A stretch of 64,000 nucleotides of DNA from Eutreptiella sp. 'Long Island Sound 2002' (taxonomy: Eukaryota > Euglenozoa > Euglenophyceae > Eutreptiales > Eutreptiaceae): contig OZ038383.1 of NCBI GenBank assembly GCA_964036045.1, positions 33,809,394-33,873,393 of the forward strand. Direction: 5' to 3'. The first letter of the stretch is position 1, and the number at the start of each line of letters is the position of its first letter. Below are positions 11,949-21,919 of the stretch, piece after piece. Position numbers and translations under genes: made by a program. The notes below the pieces were generated by a model that was not told the origin of the DNA, made no database searches, and saw only the letters and a program-made list of their open reading frames with translations.

Positions 11949-11960
11949 CGGTAGCAGAGG
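11949..11960 (+). promoter_or_regulatory. Primer binding site of element C
   Basis: CGGTAGCAGAGG differs by one base from TGGTAGCAGAGG, the complement of the 3' end of eukaryotic initiator Met-tRNA (…CCTCTGCTACCA). The same 12-mer occurs intact in elements B and D, directly before gag. Confidence 0.7.
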
Positions 11961-12335
11961 CATCCCTTGAGTTCCTTTCCAACCGACCCTGAACAAACTG
12001 AGCAATACACAAGCCAAGACCAGCTGAAGAACAGGTCCATCCGATCAGCGGCCATGTCATCAAAAACGTACCCTATCATGAATGTGTACCGCTGGGCAGT
12101 GGGCTCAACCTCACTGAGCCCAGACTCAGGGTGGCATCTGGGTCTCCAAAAGATCCAGTACATCACAGAAGGGCGGACAAAGAAGCGCTGAGGGAACCTG
12201 AAGTGGTGGCACCCAGACCTGAACCTGGAATGACGGGAATACGATTAACCACGGAGGCCTTAGCGGCTCGTGGTGACAGCCTGGAGCAGCTTCGCAGGCG
12301 CGTTGCAGTCTCACTCTCCCGCTCGCCTTGTTCTG
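11961..12335 (+). pseudogene. 5' part of element C gag, interrupted
   Basis: Directly after the primer site, short open frames show weak similarity to the N-terminal gag of element B. An example is an Ala/Arg/Val stretch around AARGDSLEQLRRRVAVSLS, comparable to RANVRRLESNDPVAAALASV in B. Element A is inserted at 12336, and gag coding resumes beyond it at about 37213. Reading frames here are broken. Confidence 0.5.
12331..12335. repeat. Candidate target-site duplication of element A (left)
   Basis: TTCTG abuts the left LTR of A. TCCTG (37152-37156) abuts the right LTR. Four of five bases agree, and 5 bp is the usual size for Ty3-type integration. Both flanks belong to the same older element C, which supports the call. 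Confidence 0.5.
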
Positions 12336-13506
12336 TATAATAGAGTACTCCTATTAGTGCTTGGAGACTCCATCACTCTAAATGTTGTTGGGCTTTAGTG
12401 AAAATGGATAATTCCCCAAAAATTTCCAATTGATTTTCTTACCACCAAAATAACAATCAAAATCCAAACAACTTTCGCAACACCCTAAGAACACACAACA
12501 AGTCAACACAACAAGGGTCGGTGTTTGGCTGAACCTGTGGTGTACTTGGTGATGGGTGTTCGGTCTCTTGGGCTCTTATACTCCTTGTGATTCCCACTTC
12601 ATTGCAAAGCAATACGTAACATTGGAAGTCCTGAGAGAGGAACATGAAAATATATGAACATGGAAATCAAAGCTTATGTAAACACAAGTTGTCTCAAATC
12701 ATAAGTGTCAAACCCAAAATATAATAATAAATAACATCAGAATGATAGTGAACTTGTAGGCACAATATGTGTGAAACATACACAAAGCATGTGAAGAAAA
12801 ACCCAACACATGAAAACCGGATTCGACCATGTAGTTGAAATCCGGTTGAATGCTCTCAAGAATTGTGCCTATCAATTAACATGAAATTCTCACACAATTG
12901 ATCACGAAGTGGACAAGCGCATGAATGGAAAAGACACTATTCTTATATGCCATGTACACTCATGTGTCTACTACTCTTCATGCATGTACGGGTTCGTTGA
13001 TAATTATGAACATCATGAGACACACAAGCGATTCGAATTGCCCTCGTAATTATACCCATCGTGAGAGACACAAGCGATTCGAATTGCCCTTGGAGTTATA
13101 CATAGCCACCTTGTCTACTCCTCAAAAATAGGCATCATGACCCTCAAGAAATACTATTTAAGTTCGTCCATCAACCACATCAACCTTGGAGTTGAAACCT
13201 TTCATGGAGTCGACAACATACATTCAATGCACCATAAGTTCAATTACGCACGTCCATCCAAGCTCCGAATTGAAAGTTCATGAAATCGGCTGGGGCATTC
13301 TTTATTCGATCCAATCATTCTTCGAAGCGTTATATTTAACCGTCTTTCTGCAATCTGTCCCTCGTAATTATCTGTGAACTCTTCAAGACGTGGACTGTTC
13401 AAGTCGCGCACGATGTCCCGGCAGCTGACGGCTGACTGATAACAGAAACCTCAAATTATTCACCAAAAAGGGTCAGATAATGACAGACTGGTGTGATTTT
13501 ATGACA
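12336..13506 (-). repeat. Element A 3' LTR
   Basis: This 1171-bp repeat matches 35716-37151 almost throughout, apart from a 266-bp insertion in the other copy. On the minus strand it begins TGTCATAAAATC and ends CTATTATA. A 44-bp internal tandem duplication (ACAAGCGATTCGAATTGCCC at about 13024 and 13068) is present in both LTRs. Confidence 0.92.
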
Positions 13507-13517
13507 CTCCCTCCCTA
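13507..13517 (-). promoter_or_regulatory. Element A polypurine tract
   Basis: On the minus strand TAGGGAGGGAG lies immediately upstream of the 3' LTR start (TGTCAT). This is the expected position and composition for the plus-strand primer of an LTR retroelement. Confidence 0.8.
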
Positions 13518-14815
13518 AGCCACGACCCAAGGGGGAGTGGCTGGTCCTCTGGGTGTGAAGCAGCCCACTGTATGAAAAATCCAGCAGTCAGACATTCTCT
13601 CACCTGTACTCCGTGGTACAGCCAAGCACAATAAGTGGAGGGGAGGAAAGGAATAGAGCAAAGGATCCCACAGACTCCAGGAGTACTGCAGGCCTGCGGC
13701 ACGGCGTATCTGTGATTGGCTGGGTGCTCCTGTGTGTGTCCTGTGGAGGCTGGCAGCCCATGGCTATCCCTGTGCAACGTCGTATCTACCTAGGCTAAGC
13801 CAGCGCCCCACAGCCAACCAATGATAAAGCTGTCATGCCAGCAGTCCCAGTCAAGCAATCCTGAACTGAAAACAGTGCGCCTGGTATCCATATACTACAA
13901 TCTCAGCAACACAAACACCAATGCAGGCCTGTCTGATTCAGAAAAATTGATTAATTGACCCTGGCCAGTCTGGGATTCCGGTCTCCACTTCATTCCTTGC
14001 GGGGATTCCGGTTTCCACTTCATACTGACTGGAATTGATTCTGAACGTGATGCCTGCGACAAACAAAAACAACAAAAACACAAGGGAAGGATAACACAGA
14101 CAGAGCGGAGGTGTCACACCGAGCTTCGACAAGTCATGAGAAAGCACGGTGTAAAACGGCTTCCCCTCCGAAAGATTTTGAAGGGCCAACCCGCCAACAG
14201 TTGGTAAAAAGATAGAAACGTTAATGACACCTGTCGCGCAATGTTCTGTCACAGGGGGGGAAACCTCAGAAAAAAAGCTGAATCCCACCCTGCACTGTAC
14301 CTCTCAATCAGCACCCTACCTCTCAATGACTCCAAAATGACTCCTTGATCTTGAATCTGTTGAAGCCTGCAAAGCAGCAAGGCGTGGATATGACACATCC
14401 CCACTCCTGACGCGTGCAGAGGGGGGGGGGGGGGCTATTCCGGTCTGGAGTCCCTCTCCAAACGCTTCAACGAGCGCCGCGCAGCCCTCTCCTCCCTGTA
14501 CAGCTGATGCAGTGTGTCATGCAGCATACAAGGACAATTCTCCTGTGCTCGCAGCACCCTCAAATCCTTGATACTGATGTCTATATTGTGTTTTCAATTG
14601 TATTTCAGCCAGACGTCTGTCACATTGTTCATGAAGGCAGACACCGGCTGTCATTCAGTTTCAGGGAAGCCTCTATATTTAACTTCCGACAGTATCTCCT
14701 TGTTTTCCCCTCTTCCTGATGTTTTATGTCCCCGTATGTCCTCTACAATATATTGGTCTGTTTCGACCAAAAATTCTTGCTCTCTGTAATAATGTAGAGG
14801 GGCCTGCTCATCCGG
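13518..14815 (-). other. Element A 3' non-coding region
   Basis: There is no recognisable coding sequence between the end of integrase and the polypurine tract. It contains a G homopolymer of about 14 bases near 14421 and a short duplicated string, GGGATTCCGGT(C/T)TCCACTTCAT, at about 13972 and 14001. Confidence 0.55.
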
Positions 14816-15145
14816 TTAGGGGCAGATGTACGGTTTTATCCTCATTGAATCCAAAACCACCTCCCCCTTTTCTGTGGCAGCCAGATACTGGTTGGTACCC
14901 ACTCCCCCCAACACCTCACCCGGGCCTTGCCACAGCCTGTCCAGTTTCCGCTTGTTGCTGTTCTTGTTGTGGTTTTGGTACCACACTCTCTCACCGTCCT
15001 GATATGCATGGCGGGGGTGCTGTTGCAAAAATTTTCTGGACTCTCTACCATGTATGTCCTGCAATTTTTGCTGGACATACTTGCGATCAGCAACAAGCCT
15101 CTGAAAAAACTGGATGGCATCCCGTGACCCATGTTCAGGGATCAC
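14816..15145 (-). CDS. Element A integrase C-terminal domain
   Basis: A 109-residue frame follows the integrase core. It contains a basic helix rich in Gln and Arg and then the pattern GERVWY, KLDRLWQGPGEVL and LDSMRIKPY. This is the arrangement of the GPY/F-type C-terminal domain of Ty3 and retroviral integrases (W, then L...GP...V, then a terminal strand with K/R-P). It is offset in frame from the core at about 15145-15173, so one frameshift separates them. No chromodomain follows. Confidence 0.75.
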   Translation of the reverse strand: MIPEHGSRDAIQFFQRLVADRKYVQQKLQDIHGRESRKFLQQHPRHAYQDGERVWYQNHNKNSNKRKLDRLWQGPGEVLGGVGTNQYLAATEKGEVVLDSMRIKPYICP

Positions 15146-15172
15146 CGGGGGACAGTCGCCAAAGCCAATGCG

Positions 15173-16507
15173 TCAAGAGACCAAAAAGTGGGGAGAATAT
15201 CCTGACACTGGCCCTGGGATGTCATTGGAGGTCCACAGGGCCAGTGGCAATAACTGTACCCAATTATTCCTTCCAGTTTTGGCGAAACATTTCCGCAAAC
15301 TGTCGAGTACCACCTGTACCGCCCTTTCTGCCCTCCCATTGGACCGGCGGCGATACACCGGGGACTGCTTTTGTTGGACACCACTTAATTCACAAAGGGT
15401 AGTGAAAAAGTCCTTGGTGATAATGTGGTCGGGGTCCGAACAAATTTCGTGCGGGAGTCCCATAACACCCACTACCCGCTCCAATTATAACTCAGCTAAT
15501 TGGGGGGCTGTGATGGCTTTTGAACATGGCACTGCCATGACATATCCAGTGAGTCGGCATACAACAACAAAAAGGTTGTCATATGTGACTCCTCCGGATT
15601 CCACCGAGTGTGACCCCTTATCACAGAAGTCCATGGCCACACTGGCAAAGGGATATTCAGGGATGGGGTACGAGTGACAGCTCTGTGGCTGCACTCCCTT
15701 CCATGCCTTCACTGTCTGGCACACCGGGCAAGACCTCACCACCTGAGAAATGATCTCCGTCAAATCACTATCTTTAATGCCTGCCTGATAGCGACGCCGG
15801 AACATCTCGTGTGTCTTGCCGGTTCCAGGATGCGCATAACTGTGCTGTGCCTCGACGACCTGCCTGATGAGGGCCACAGGCACATAAATGCGTCCACCCA
15901 CTCGGATTTTTCCCTGGTATACAACATACTCCTTATCCCCGATGGAATTGACTTTCTCCCTTGGCAACACCTCCCAGTGCGGCGCTATAAGAGGATCCTT
16001 CTCATGATGAGGCTCCCAATCTTCACTGAGAACCTTAATGGCTGGCGGCACTTTTACTGATTTGATATTCTGAACGTATGTCTGTAGCCCTGGCATGTGC
16101 CAGGTCATCTCAGCGAAGCCTTGAAGTAAGGTTTCACTGTTCTGTACGGTTCTGAGGTGACGTCGTATGTGTCTGGGAAGGCACATTGCCTCCTCCTGAT
16201 GAAGATCAGACTGTGGCACGGGGCACTCAGCCTGATCCTGAGAACAGTCAAAAACATGGCAAAACAAAGCCTCCTGAGACGCAAACTCACAACCATCAGA
16301 GGCCACACAGAGCCCAGAATTATCCTGCAATGAGGCCACAGTATGGTATACATCCTGCAAGAGCTGCACCATGGCATGCTCTTCCTGAAATGTCTCAGGA
16401 TGGTCCGCCTTCAACTGTGCCCTCACCCGTTCCCACTCAGCTCTCTCAGCCTGGCCCCAGCCCGCCATATCGGCAGTGCTGCCGTGAAAATTTGTATCCT
16501 GGGCCAC
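15173..16507 (-). pseudogene. Element A integrase, one in-frame stop
   Basis: The N-terminal part links from RNase H and carries the zinc domain: His residues in HSYAHPGTGKTHEMF and the Cys pair SCPVC. The catalytic core follows: first Asp in VAMDFCDKG, second Asp in ICSDPDHII, Glu in RRSNGRAERAV. A TAA at 15485-15487 separates the first and second catalytic Asp but the frame continues unchanged on the far side to 15173. Function would be insertion of the cDNA. The DD(35)E spacing looks normal by eye. The single stop makes this copy inactive unless read through. Confidence 0.88.
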
Positions 16508-16588
16508 CCCGGCTGGGTAGGCCGACCGACTAAGGGCATCTGCCCCGTCGTTTTCATCCCCCGGTCGATATTCAATCGTAAAATTGTA

Positions 16589-17053
16589 TCAACTCAAAAA
16601 TTCATGCCAACGCCCCCGCCGACGCAAAGGCCCTGAAATGGTACAAAGATCTTCTTTGTACCATTTCACTATGGAGCTGTGATCTGTTTGCACCAGAACC
16701 TCCTGGCTCCCAATCCAGGATTGGAACTTGAGCAAACGGGCCACAACCGCATAGGTTTCCTTTTCCCGGGGGGTCCAGGCATACTGCCCAGTGTTTCTGG
16801 TACTGCTCCCCTGCCCTGCCCGCTGGCCTTGGAGCTTGCGACTAAAAAACGCGACAGGATGGTACCCTCCCTCTTCCTGTTCCTGTTCCAAGGCACCCCC
16901 CATAGCATAATCTGACGCATCACAGCGTATGCGCCAGGGCCTCCCAGGTTTGGGCAGATACAAACCTGCAGCAGCATTTAATGCGCTTTCGAAACCCTCA
17001 AAAATTTTCTTCATCTCATCACTCCAATGGATGCGCGCTTCTTTGGCACTCAA
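16589..17053 (-). CDS. Element A RNase H
   Basis: The frame shows RIRCDASDYAMGGALEQ (first Asp), TPREKETYAVVARLL (Glu) and VLVQTDHSSIVKW (third acidic residue), the standard Ty3 RNase H pattern. SRKLQGQ is the usual strand before the Glu helix. It lies between RT and integrase as expected. A stop at 16589 precedes the integrase frame starting upstream at 16507. It would degrade the RNA strand of the RNA-DNA hybrid. Confidence 0.88.
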   Translation of the reverse strand: MSAKEARIHWSDEMKKIFEGFESALNAAAGLYLPKPGRPWRIRCDASDYAMGGALEQEQEEGGYHPVAFFSRKLQGQRAGQGSSTRNTGQYAWTPREKETYAVVARLLKFQSWIGSQEVLVQTDHSSIVKWYKEDLCTISGPLRRRGRWHEFLS

Positions 17054-17095
17054 TTTGATGCGTTTGCATTTCTTAGGGACATTTGTATCAGTCTT

Positions 17096-18109
17096 TTAAT
17101 CTGTTGCTTCAGGGGGGGCGTACTGATACTTGCCCTTAAAGGCGTCCATGAGGGGGGCGGCCATTTCTGCAAATTTTGGGATGTACACTTGGTACCATCC
17201 CACCAGCCCCAAAAATCCCTTGAGCTGACTGGCAGTGGTGATGGTGTCGTGCTGCCTTTGCCGCACTGCTTCAGTCTTGGCCGGGCTGGGAAATCTCTGG
17301 CCGTTCTGTAAAATGTGCCCAACGTACTGCACCCGTTTTTTAAATAAATGACATTTCTCAGGTTTCACAGTAAGTTGGGCTTCCGCCAACACATCAAACA
17401 AGGGACAAAGCTTTTCTGCATGCGCCTGGAAGTATTTTTGCAGCATTTCTGGTTCCTGTTTTTGGGCTATAGTGGTTTTCTGGGGGTCCCAAATTTCTTT
17501 GCCATTAGAGGACATAATGTCATCTATGTATGGCTTCGACGATGGGCAGTTGCGCGTGACATGCTGCACCATCTCCTGAAAAGCAGCTGGGCCCACTTTA
17601 ACCCCCATGGGCAAGACGTTCCATTCAAACACACCAAAAGGAGTGCAAAACGCCGTGAGGTGTTTGCTGTCCTCCTCAAGGTGCATTTCATGGAAGCCGT
17701 TCTCCAAATCAATGAGCGAATATAAAACATTTCCCTGCTCATTGGCCAGCTGGTCCTCAATGACGGGGAGGGGGAAGTTTTTGCCCTCCAGGCAGGAATT
17801 GAGATTGCGATAGTCAATGACTAAACGCCATTTCCCACCCGGTTTCGGAACCAAAAGTGCCCTAGCAACCCACTGTGGGTCGCCCTCACACTTCCGAAGC
17901 ATCCCTTTTTTCTTAAAACCCATGACTTTATCATAGAGGGCACTTTCCTTCGGTCCTACTGCTCTGATGGGTTTATCAGCTCGGGGTCCTGCATGCTTTT
18001 GGTTCAACTGTAACCCGACCTTAGCATGCGGACCCAGTTTGGCCTGTGCTTCCTCGGTGACCTCATGTGTCGGTATAGAACGAAAAGCTCTGTCACTGTA
18101 CTTCTCCAT
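17096..18109 (-). CDS. Element A reverse transcriptase
   Basis: The 337-residue frame contains ARALLVPKPGGKWRLVIDYR, SLIDLENGFHEMHL (first catalytic Asp), FGVFEWNVLPMGVKVGPAAFQ and the polymerase box KPYIDDIM, followed by VQYVGHIL and the thumb/connection motif LKGFLGLVGWYQVYIPKF. These are the canonical Ty3 RT blocks. IDD replaces the usual V/L-DD. The stop at 17096 is followed by RNase H in another frame. Confidence 0.93.
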   Translation of the reverse strand: MEKYSDRAFRSIPTHEVTEEAQAKLGPHAKVGLQLNQKHAGPRADKPIRAVGPKESALYDKVMGFKKKGMLRKCEGDPQWVARALLVPKPGGKWRLVIDYRNLNSCLEGKNFPLPVIEDQLANEQGNVLYSLIDLENGFHEMHLEEDSKHLTAFCTPFGVFEWNVLPMGVKVGPAAFQEMVQHVTRNCPSSKPYIDDIMSSNGKEIWDPQKTTIAQKQEPEMLQKYFQAHAEKLCPLFDVLAEAQLTVKPEKCHLFKKRVQYVGHILQNGQRFPSPAKTEAVRQRQHDTITTASQLKGFLGLVGWYQVYIPKFAEMAAPLMDAFKGKYQYAPPEATD

Positions 18110-18539
18110 GATAGTCTCCTTGAGGCCTTCAGCACGTGACCAATCTTCATCTGCCTGTTACACTGACCTTATATGCTGTTCTGGCGTCGCAGTCCAACCT
18201 GCCTGCACATGTGTGCAGCCCGGTGGTCGTGCCCGATGTCCGAATATTGAACGGACAGAATTACACTGATCCTGGAGAAGGGAACTAATGCCGTTTGCTG
18301 CTTGAGGAAGAGAGGGAGAACTGTCAGAAAAATCAGGGGAAGAATTCGTGCACATACCAAGCTCAGAGTCAGATCGAGGCATTGCTTGACACTTCTCGCG
18401 TTTCGCTTGCTCGCGGTGTAGTCTGCTCTTCATCCCGCGACACATCCTGTGATGATCAGGAGAGTCATCGTCAGATTCAGTTTCAGCATCCGAATCAGGC
18501 CGCAGGAGTTCAGATGGGGTGGGGTGTGGAGCAGGCAGG

Positions 18540-19565
18540 TCAAAAGTGCTTCTGTGAGGAGAGGGGGGGGGGGGCTACAGTGCTGGGGGAGTCCCAATCT
18601 TCAGAACTCCAGCCCTTTTTGTAAGCTGGCACTGTATGGGGATCAGAAACTACGTCCTCCGGATCACCCCATCCTTCCCCTTCCGCATCACTACAAAAAG
18701 CATCAAACAACGCAATTCTATACTCACACTTTGTTGTGTGTACCATGCCCTTTGCGTCCTCAAGCAGCGGGGAACCAATGGGGATGTCTATCCAGTCCAG
18801 CACAACTCCCCCAAAGTCCCACCACCACGCTGCATCCCTGCGCACAGGCTGAATGGCCACACCCCGCGCCCCATCAAATCTCAATTTAGGGACGCATTGT
18901 TCCCACAGCTCCTTTGGGGGGTGTAGCCATAATTGAGCCTCGTTCCAGGGCTGGAACAAGGCATCCTTCTGACGATCCCAAAACCGATCAAACTGTTTTA
19001 AAGATTTGCTTGCAAATGCATCTGTCAGCGGTGGACACTGACCAAACACTGTAGCGGTCTGGATGCACCGCATAATGCGATCTACTACACACTGTCTCAC
19101 TGCTACTTCTCCCTTCATTCCCTTACTTCGAAATTTTTTCTCCCGTGGCTGCGTTTTCTGATGCTGAGCTGCACTCCGCCACACTGGTCTCAATGCTGCT
19201 GTCTCAGTTGGTATATTACTTCTCCTACTTCTTCTGACTGAACTCAGATCAGGGTAGGCTCCACCCTGTGCGGTCTCACCCGAGTCTGCCCATAGATCCA
19301 ACTGCTGTAAATCACAGCAGTCCCGTTCCACCTGTACCACGTGACATGCAACATTGTCAGGCGACATGCGGGCCGAACCCCACATGCGGCTCACTTCAGA
19401 GTGAGCGGAGGGCCCTTCCGACTCTGCCTCCGAAGTGATACCGTACCGGTCATCATGAACCTCTACAGTCTTAACTTCAGCTACGCCAGGACCCAAGGTC
19501 TCTGGCCCTCCTGGGACGGCTTCCACAAGCGCTCTGTCCAACGGGGCGGCTATATCAACAGGCAA
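18540..19565 (-). CDS. Element A Dam-methyltransferase-like segment before RT
   Basis: A 341-residue frame lies between dUTPase and RT. Its N-terminal ~130 residues are low-complexity and basic. The middle shows PPLTDAFASKSLKQFDRFW, a Trp in FQPW, then QLWLHPPKELW, PKLRFDGARGVAIQPV and AAWWWDF. This follows the order D-x-F-A, W, x-P-P, hydrophobic strand, aromatic pair seen in phage-type adenine methyltransferases and in the corresponding segments of the DIRS element and of Ty3 elements B and D. LHPP replaces NPPF/Y, so catalysis is doubtful. It could be a degenerate enzyme kept as a structural or nucleic-acid-binding linker. The family assignment is inference from motif order. Confidence 0.6.
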   Translation of the reverse strand: MPVDIAAPLDRALVEAVPGGPETLGPGVAEVKTVEVHDDRYGITSEAESEGPSAHSEVSRMWGSARMSPDNVACHVVQVERDCCDLQQLDLWADSGETAQGGAYPDLSSVRRSRRSNIPTETAALRPVWRSAAQHQKTQPREKKFRSKGMKGEVAVRQCVVDRIMRCIQTATVFGQCPPLTDAFASKSLKQFDRFWDRQKDALFQPWNEAQLWLHPPKELWEQCVPKLRFDGARGVAIQPVRRDAAWWWDFGGVVLDWIDIPIGSPLLEDAKGMVHTTKCEYRIALFDAFCSDAEGEGWGDPEDVVSDPHTVPAYKKGWSSEDWDSPSTVAPPPLSSQKHF

Positions 19566-19645
19566 ACCCGGAGCAGCCGACCTCCTCTCAACATCCCTGG
19601 GAATGATTGAGGGGGATTTCTGATCTGGAATTGGGGGGCGATCCC

Positions 19646-20480
19646 CTACCAGCGAGGATATGTTTCTCTGATGACTCTAATCCCTGAGAGAAACGCAGAC
19701 TCAATTGCTGGCATACAAAACACCAACAAAGCCACACCCACATCAACCGCGGTTGGCTGGAGTCGCGTCTCTGGTGACGTCTCTGACTCCGGAGATACTA
19801 CTACTGACTGTTTCTGGGCCTGCCGAGCTCGCGTCACAGGGCCCGTATACTCCTTACAACTGTTACTCACTGTCCCTGTTCGTACTGCTGTTGCTGCTGT
19901 TGCCCTGCGGGCAGTACTAATCATGTATAGCACATATAAAAAGAAAGGAGACATAAACTGTGTATGCCATGAGGGTCCAGGTGGACAATGGGGATGGATC
20001 AGGGGAACGTCGTCTGCAGCGGCATTAGGGAGGGGAGAAGGCAATTTAGGAAGGGATGGGGCAGGGGGGGGCGGTACACTCAACCCCTCCTTGCAGACGT
20101 TGGTAATTGGCCGTGGCTGATCGGTGGATCCCCATCCATCAGACCCACGCTGCGTGTGGGACAGTTCCTGTACCACTTCAATTTTTGGCAACAGATTAAG
20201 TTCTAATGTCATCTGTGCAATTTTGTCGCCAGGATGCGCCCGAAACTCCGTCAGACCCTCATTCTTGAGCACCACGCCTACGTTACCCCGAAAATCGCAG
20301 TCAATGACATCCGCCCCAACCCTCAGGCGGTGTCCCTGATCGATCTTGTATCTTGCCATAGGTTCCCACAGGCAACTGAAACGCCAGATCCAGAGGGATG
20401 CACAACTGTTGTTGCACTGGTATGGTAATTGCTCTGGGGGCATATAAATCATATCCGGCTGCCCCTTGCGATCCCCGTGT
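19646..20480 (-). pseudogene. Element A dUTPase, frameshifted
   Basis: All five conserved dUTPase motifs can be read on the minus strand. Motif 1 AAGYDLYAP (about 20467-20441) and motif 2 GTYGKIQDRSG (about 20375-20345) are in one frame. Motif 3 ADVIDCDFRGNVGVVL, motif 4 PGDKIAQM and motif 5 RGSDGWGSTD (about 20340-20120) are in another, so one frameshift lies between motifs 2 and 3. dUTPase hydrolyses dUTP to dUMP and keeps uracil out of new cDNA. It is encoded by lentiviruses and betaretroviruses and is unusual in Ty3 elements as far as I know. The rest of the frame (to 19646) is Pro-rich with one hydrophobic stretch (FFLYVLYMI). Confidence 0.88.
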
Positions 20481-20638
20481 CGGGACGATGGCGACAGCGC
20501 TTAATCATTTCACCTTCAATGGATTTTTGCGCGTATGAGTCTCGACAAGCGCTGTGAAGGAAGGTGGGGAGGGGGGTTCAGGATAAGAAGGTACTGTGTC
20601 TTTATGCACAAGGGGGGACAGATATACATGCAATCCTG

Positions 20639-21799
20639 CTACAAAATCTGGTCTGACCTCAGGCTCACTGAAACTCCTGGTGCCTGGCAACCCCATGGGA
20701 GTCGCTGGCTCAGGGGGGGTGTGTCAATCGAATCATTCTCCAAATCCAATTGTTGGACAATGCGAAGAATATTGGGCTTGACTTCTCCCTCCCTACGCCG
20801 AAAACCTGTCCCCTGGGGAGCATTCAGAACTGCAGAAGGTCCACAGTGAGGGCATACAGACTGTGGTGTCCCCTTGAGAGACGCCGTATACGCAAAAGTC
20901 ATTTTCTGACAAGGGCCCCTGCAATGGACCGCATGTTGATACTCCAAGTGGAGATCAAATGAGACTCTCTTTGGCTTTCCTTTGAGGATTGGATGTGGCA
21001 TACCTGCAGCTTCACCAGTTGTGTCGTTGACTGGATTCGCTTCCGCACACTGCTGATCCGCAGTCTTCGGTTTGGCTACCTGCACCATGGCAGTGGGTGT
21101 ATGTACAGACTGTGGTTTACCATGTTGGTGACAAAGGGTACGCAACCCACGAAACCAGCCCTTGACCTGTACCAATGCCTCCTGCCCTGGTACAACCGCC
21201 AACCTGTATGACAACGAAAATGGATACCCCAAAATCAGCCGTGGCCCAACAGCAGCAACTTGTAAAAAAACTTGCTGGCACTTGAAAATTTTAGTGCCTT
21301 CAGGAGAAACAACGGGTAAACTCAGGTTAACCAACAGTCCTTGACTGCCGCCAGGCAATGCTATTTTGCCAGCAGTCAACAACACAACTGGTATGGGCGC
21401 TGGTTGGAGTGCTGTCTGATGTTGCTTCAGCAACCCCATGCCTATAACACCCATAACTTCACAGCCCGTGTCAGCAAGGGCGGTAATCCAAACGTCTGGC
21501 AATGCCAGCGCATCTGCAAACTGCAATTTGGTGTGTGTGCTGAGCTCTCGACAGTCCTTGGCCGATTTTGCTCTAACCTTGCGCGGTGATTTCAAAAACT
21601 CGTCTTGAATATCACGCTTATCTATAGTGCACAGATCAGCGGCAAAGACTTGCTGATGTCGGAGGATCTTATTAGCATCAACATGCAGAATTCTGACCCT
21701 CCTTGCCTTCCGACTGGCTGCGGCCTGGCACGGCCCCCGGGCGCGTCTTGCTTCCCGCAGACCAAATAAATACTGGTGTCTGCGGTTCGCTTTGGGCAA
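20639..21799 (-). CDS. Element A aspartic protease
   Basis: This 386-residue frame has the retropepsin signature ITALADTGCEVMGVIG (catalytic DTG) and the second signature PRLILGYPFSLSY near residues ~200-215. It begins a few bases downstream of the gag zinc-knuckle frame in another frame and starts with a TTG, so translation probably depends on frameshifting from gag. Its N-terminal ~195 codons lie in the left copy of the 709-bp duplication and are repeated at 30861-31449. The C-terminal part has CRGPC and CPHCG cysteine pairs that could bind zinc. It would cleave the Gag-Pol polyprotein. Confidence 0.85.
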   Translation of the reverse strand: MPKANRRHQYLFGLREARRARGPCQAAASRKARRVRILHVDANKILRHQQVFAADLCTIDKRDIQDEFLKSPRKVRAKSAKDCRELSTHTKLQFADALALPDVWITALADTGCEVMGVIGMGLLKQHQTALQPAPIPVVLLTAGKIALPGGSQGLLVNLSLPVVSPEGTKIFKCQQVFLQVAAVGPRLILGYPFSLSYRLAVVPGQEALVQVKGWFRGLRTLCHQHGKPQSVHTPTAMVQVAKPKTADQQCAEANPVNDTTGEAAGMPHPILKGKPKRVSFDLHLEYQHAVHCRGPCQKMTFAYTASLKGTPQSVCPHCGPSAVLNAPQGTGFRRREGEVKPNILRIVQQLDLENDSIDTPPLSQRLPWGCQAPGVSVSLRSDQIL

Positions 21800-21919
21800 C
21801 CTGCCAGAACCCTACTTGTTGGTGACAGTATTGGGACACTTGTCTTGCCAATGCCCGTACTTGCCACATGCCTTGCACTGATTCTTGTCCACTGAGCGCG
21901 ACCGCCGACTGTCGTTAGA
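21211..21919. repeat. 709-bp duplication flanking element E (left copy)
   Basis: Bases 21211-21919 and 30861-31569 are nearly identical and of equal length; I noticed one difference (21363 A against 31013 G). They start at ACAACGAAAATGG and end at CTGTCGTTAGA, abutting element E on both sides. The duplicated segment is the gag end plus protease start of element A. Confidence 0.93.
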
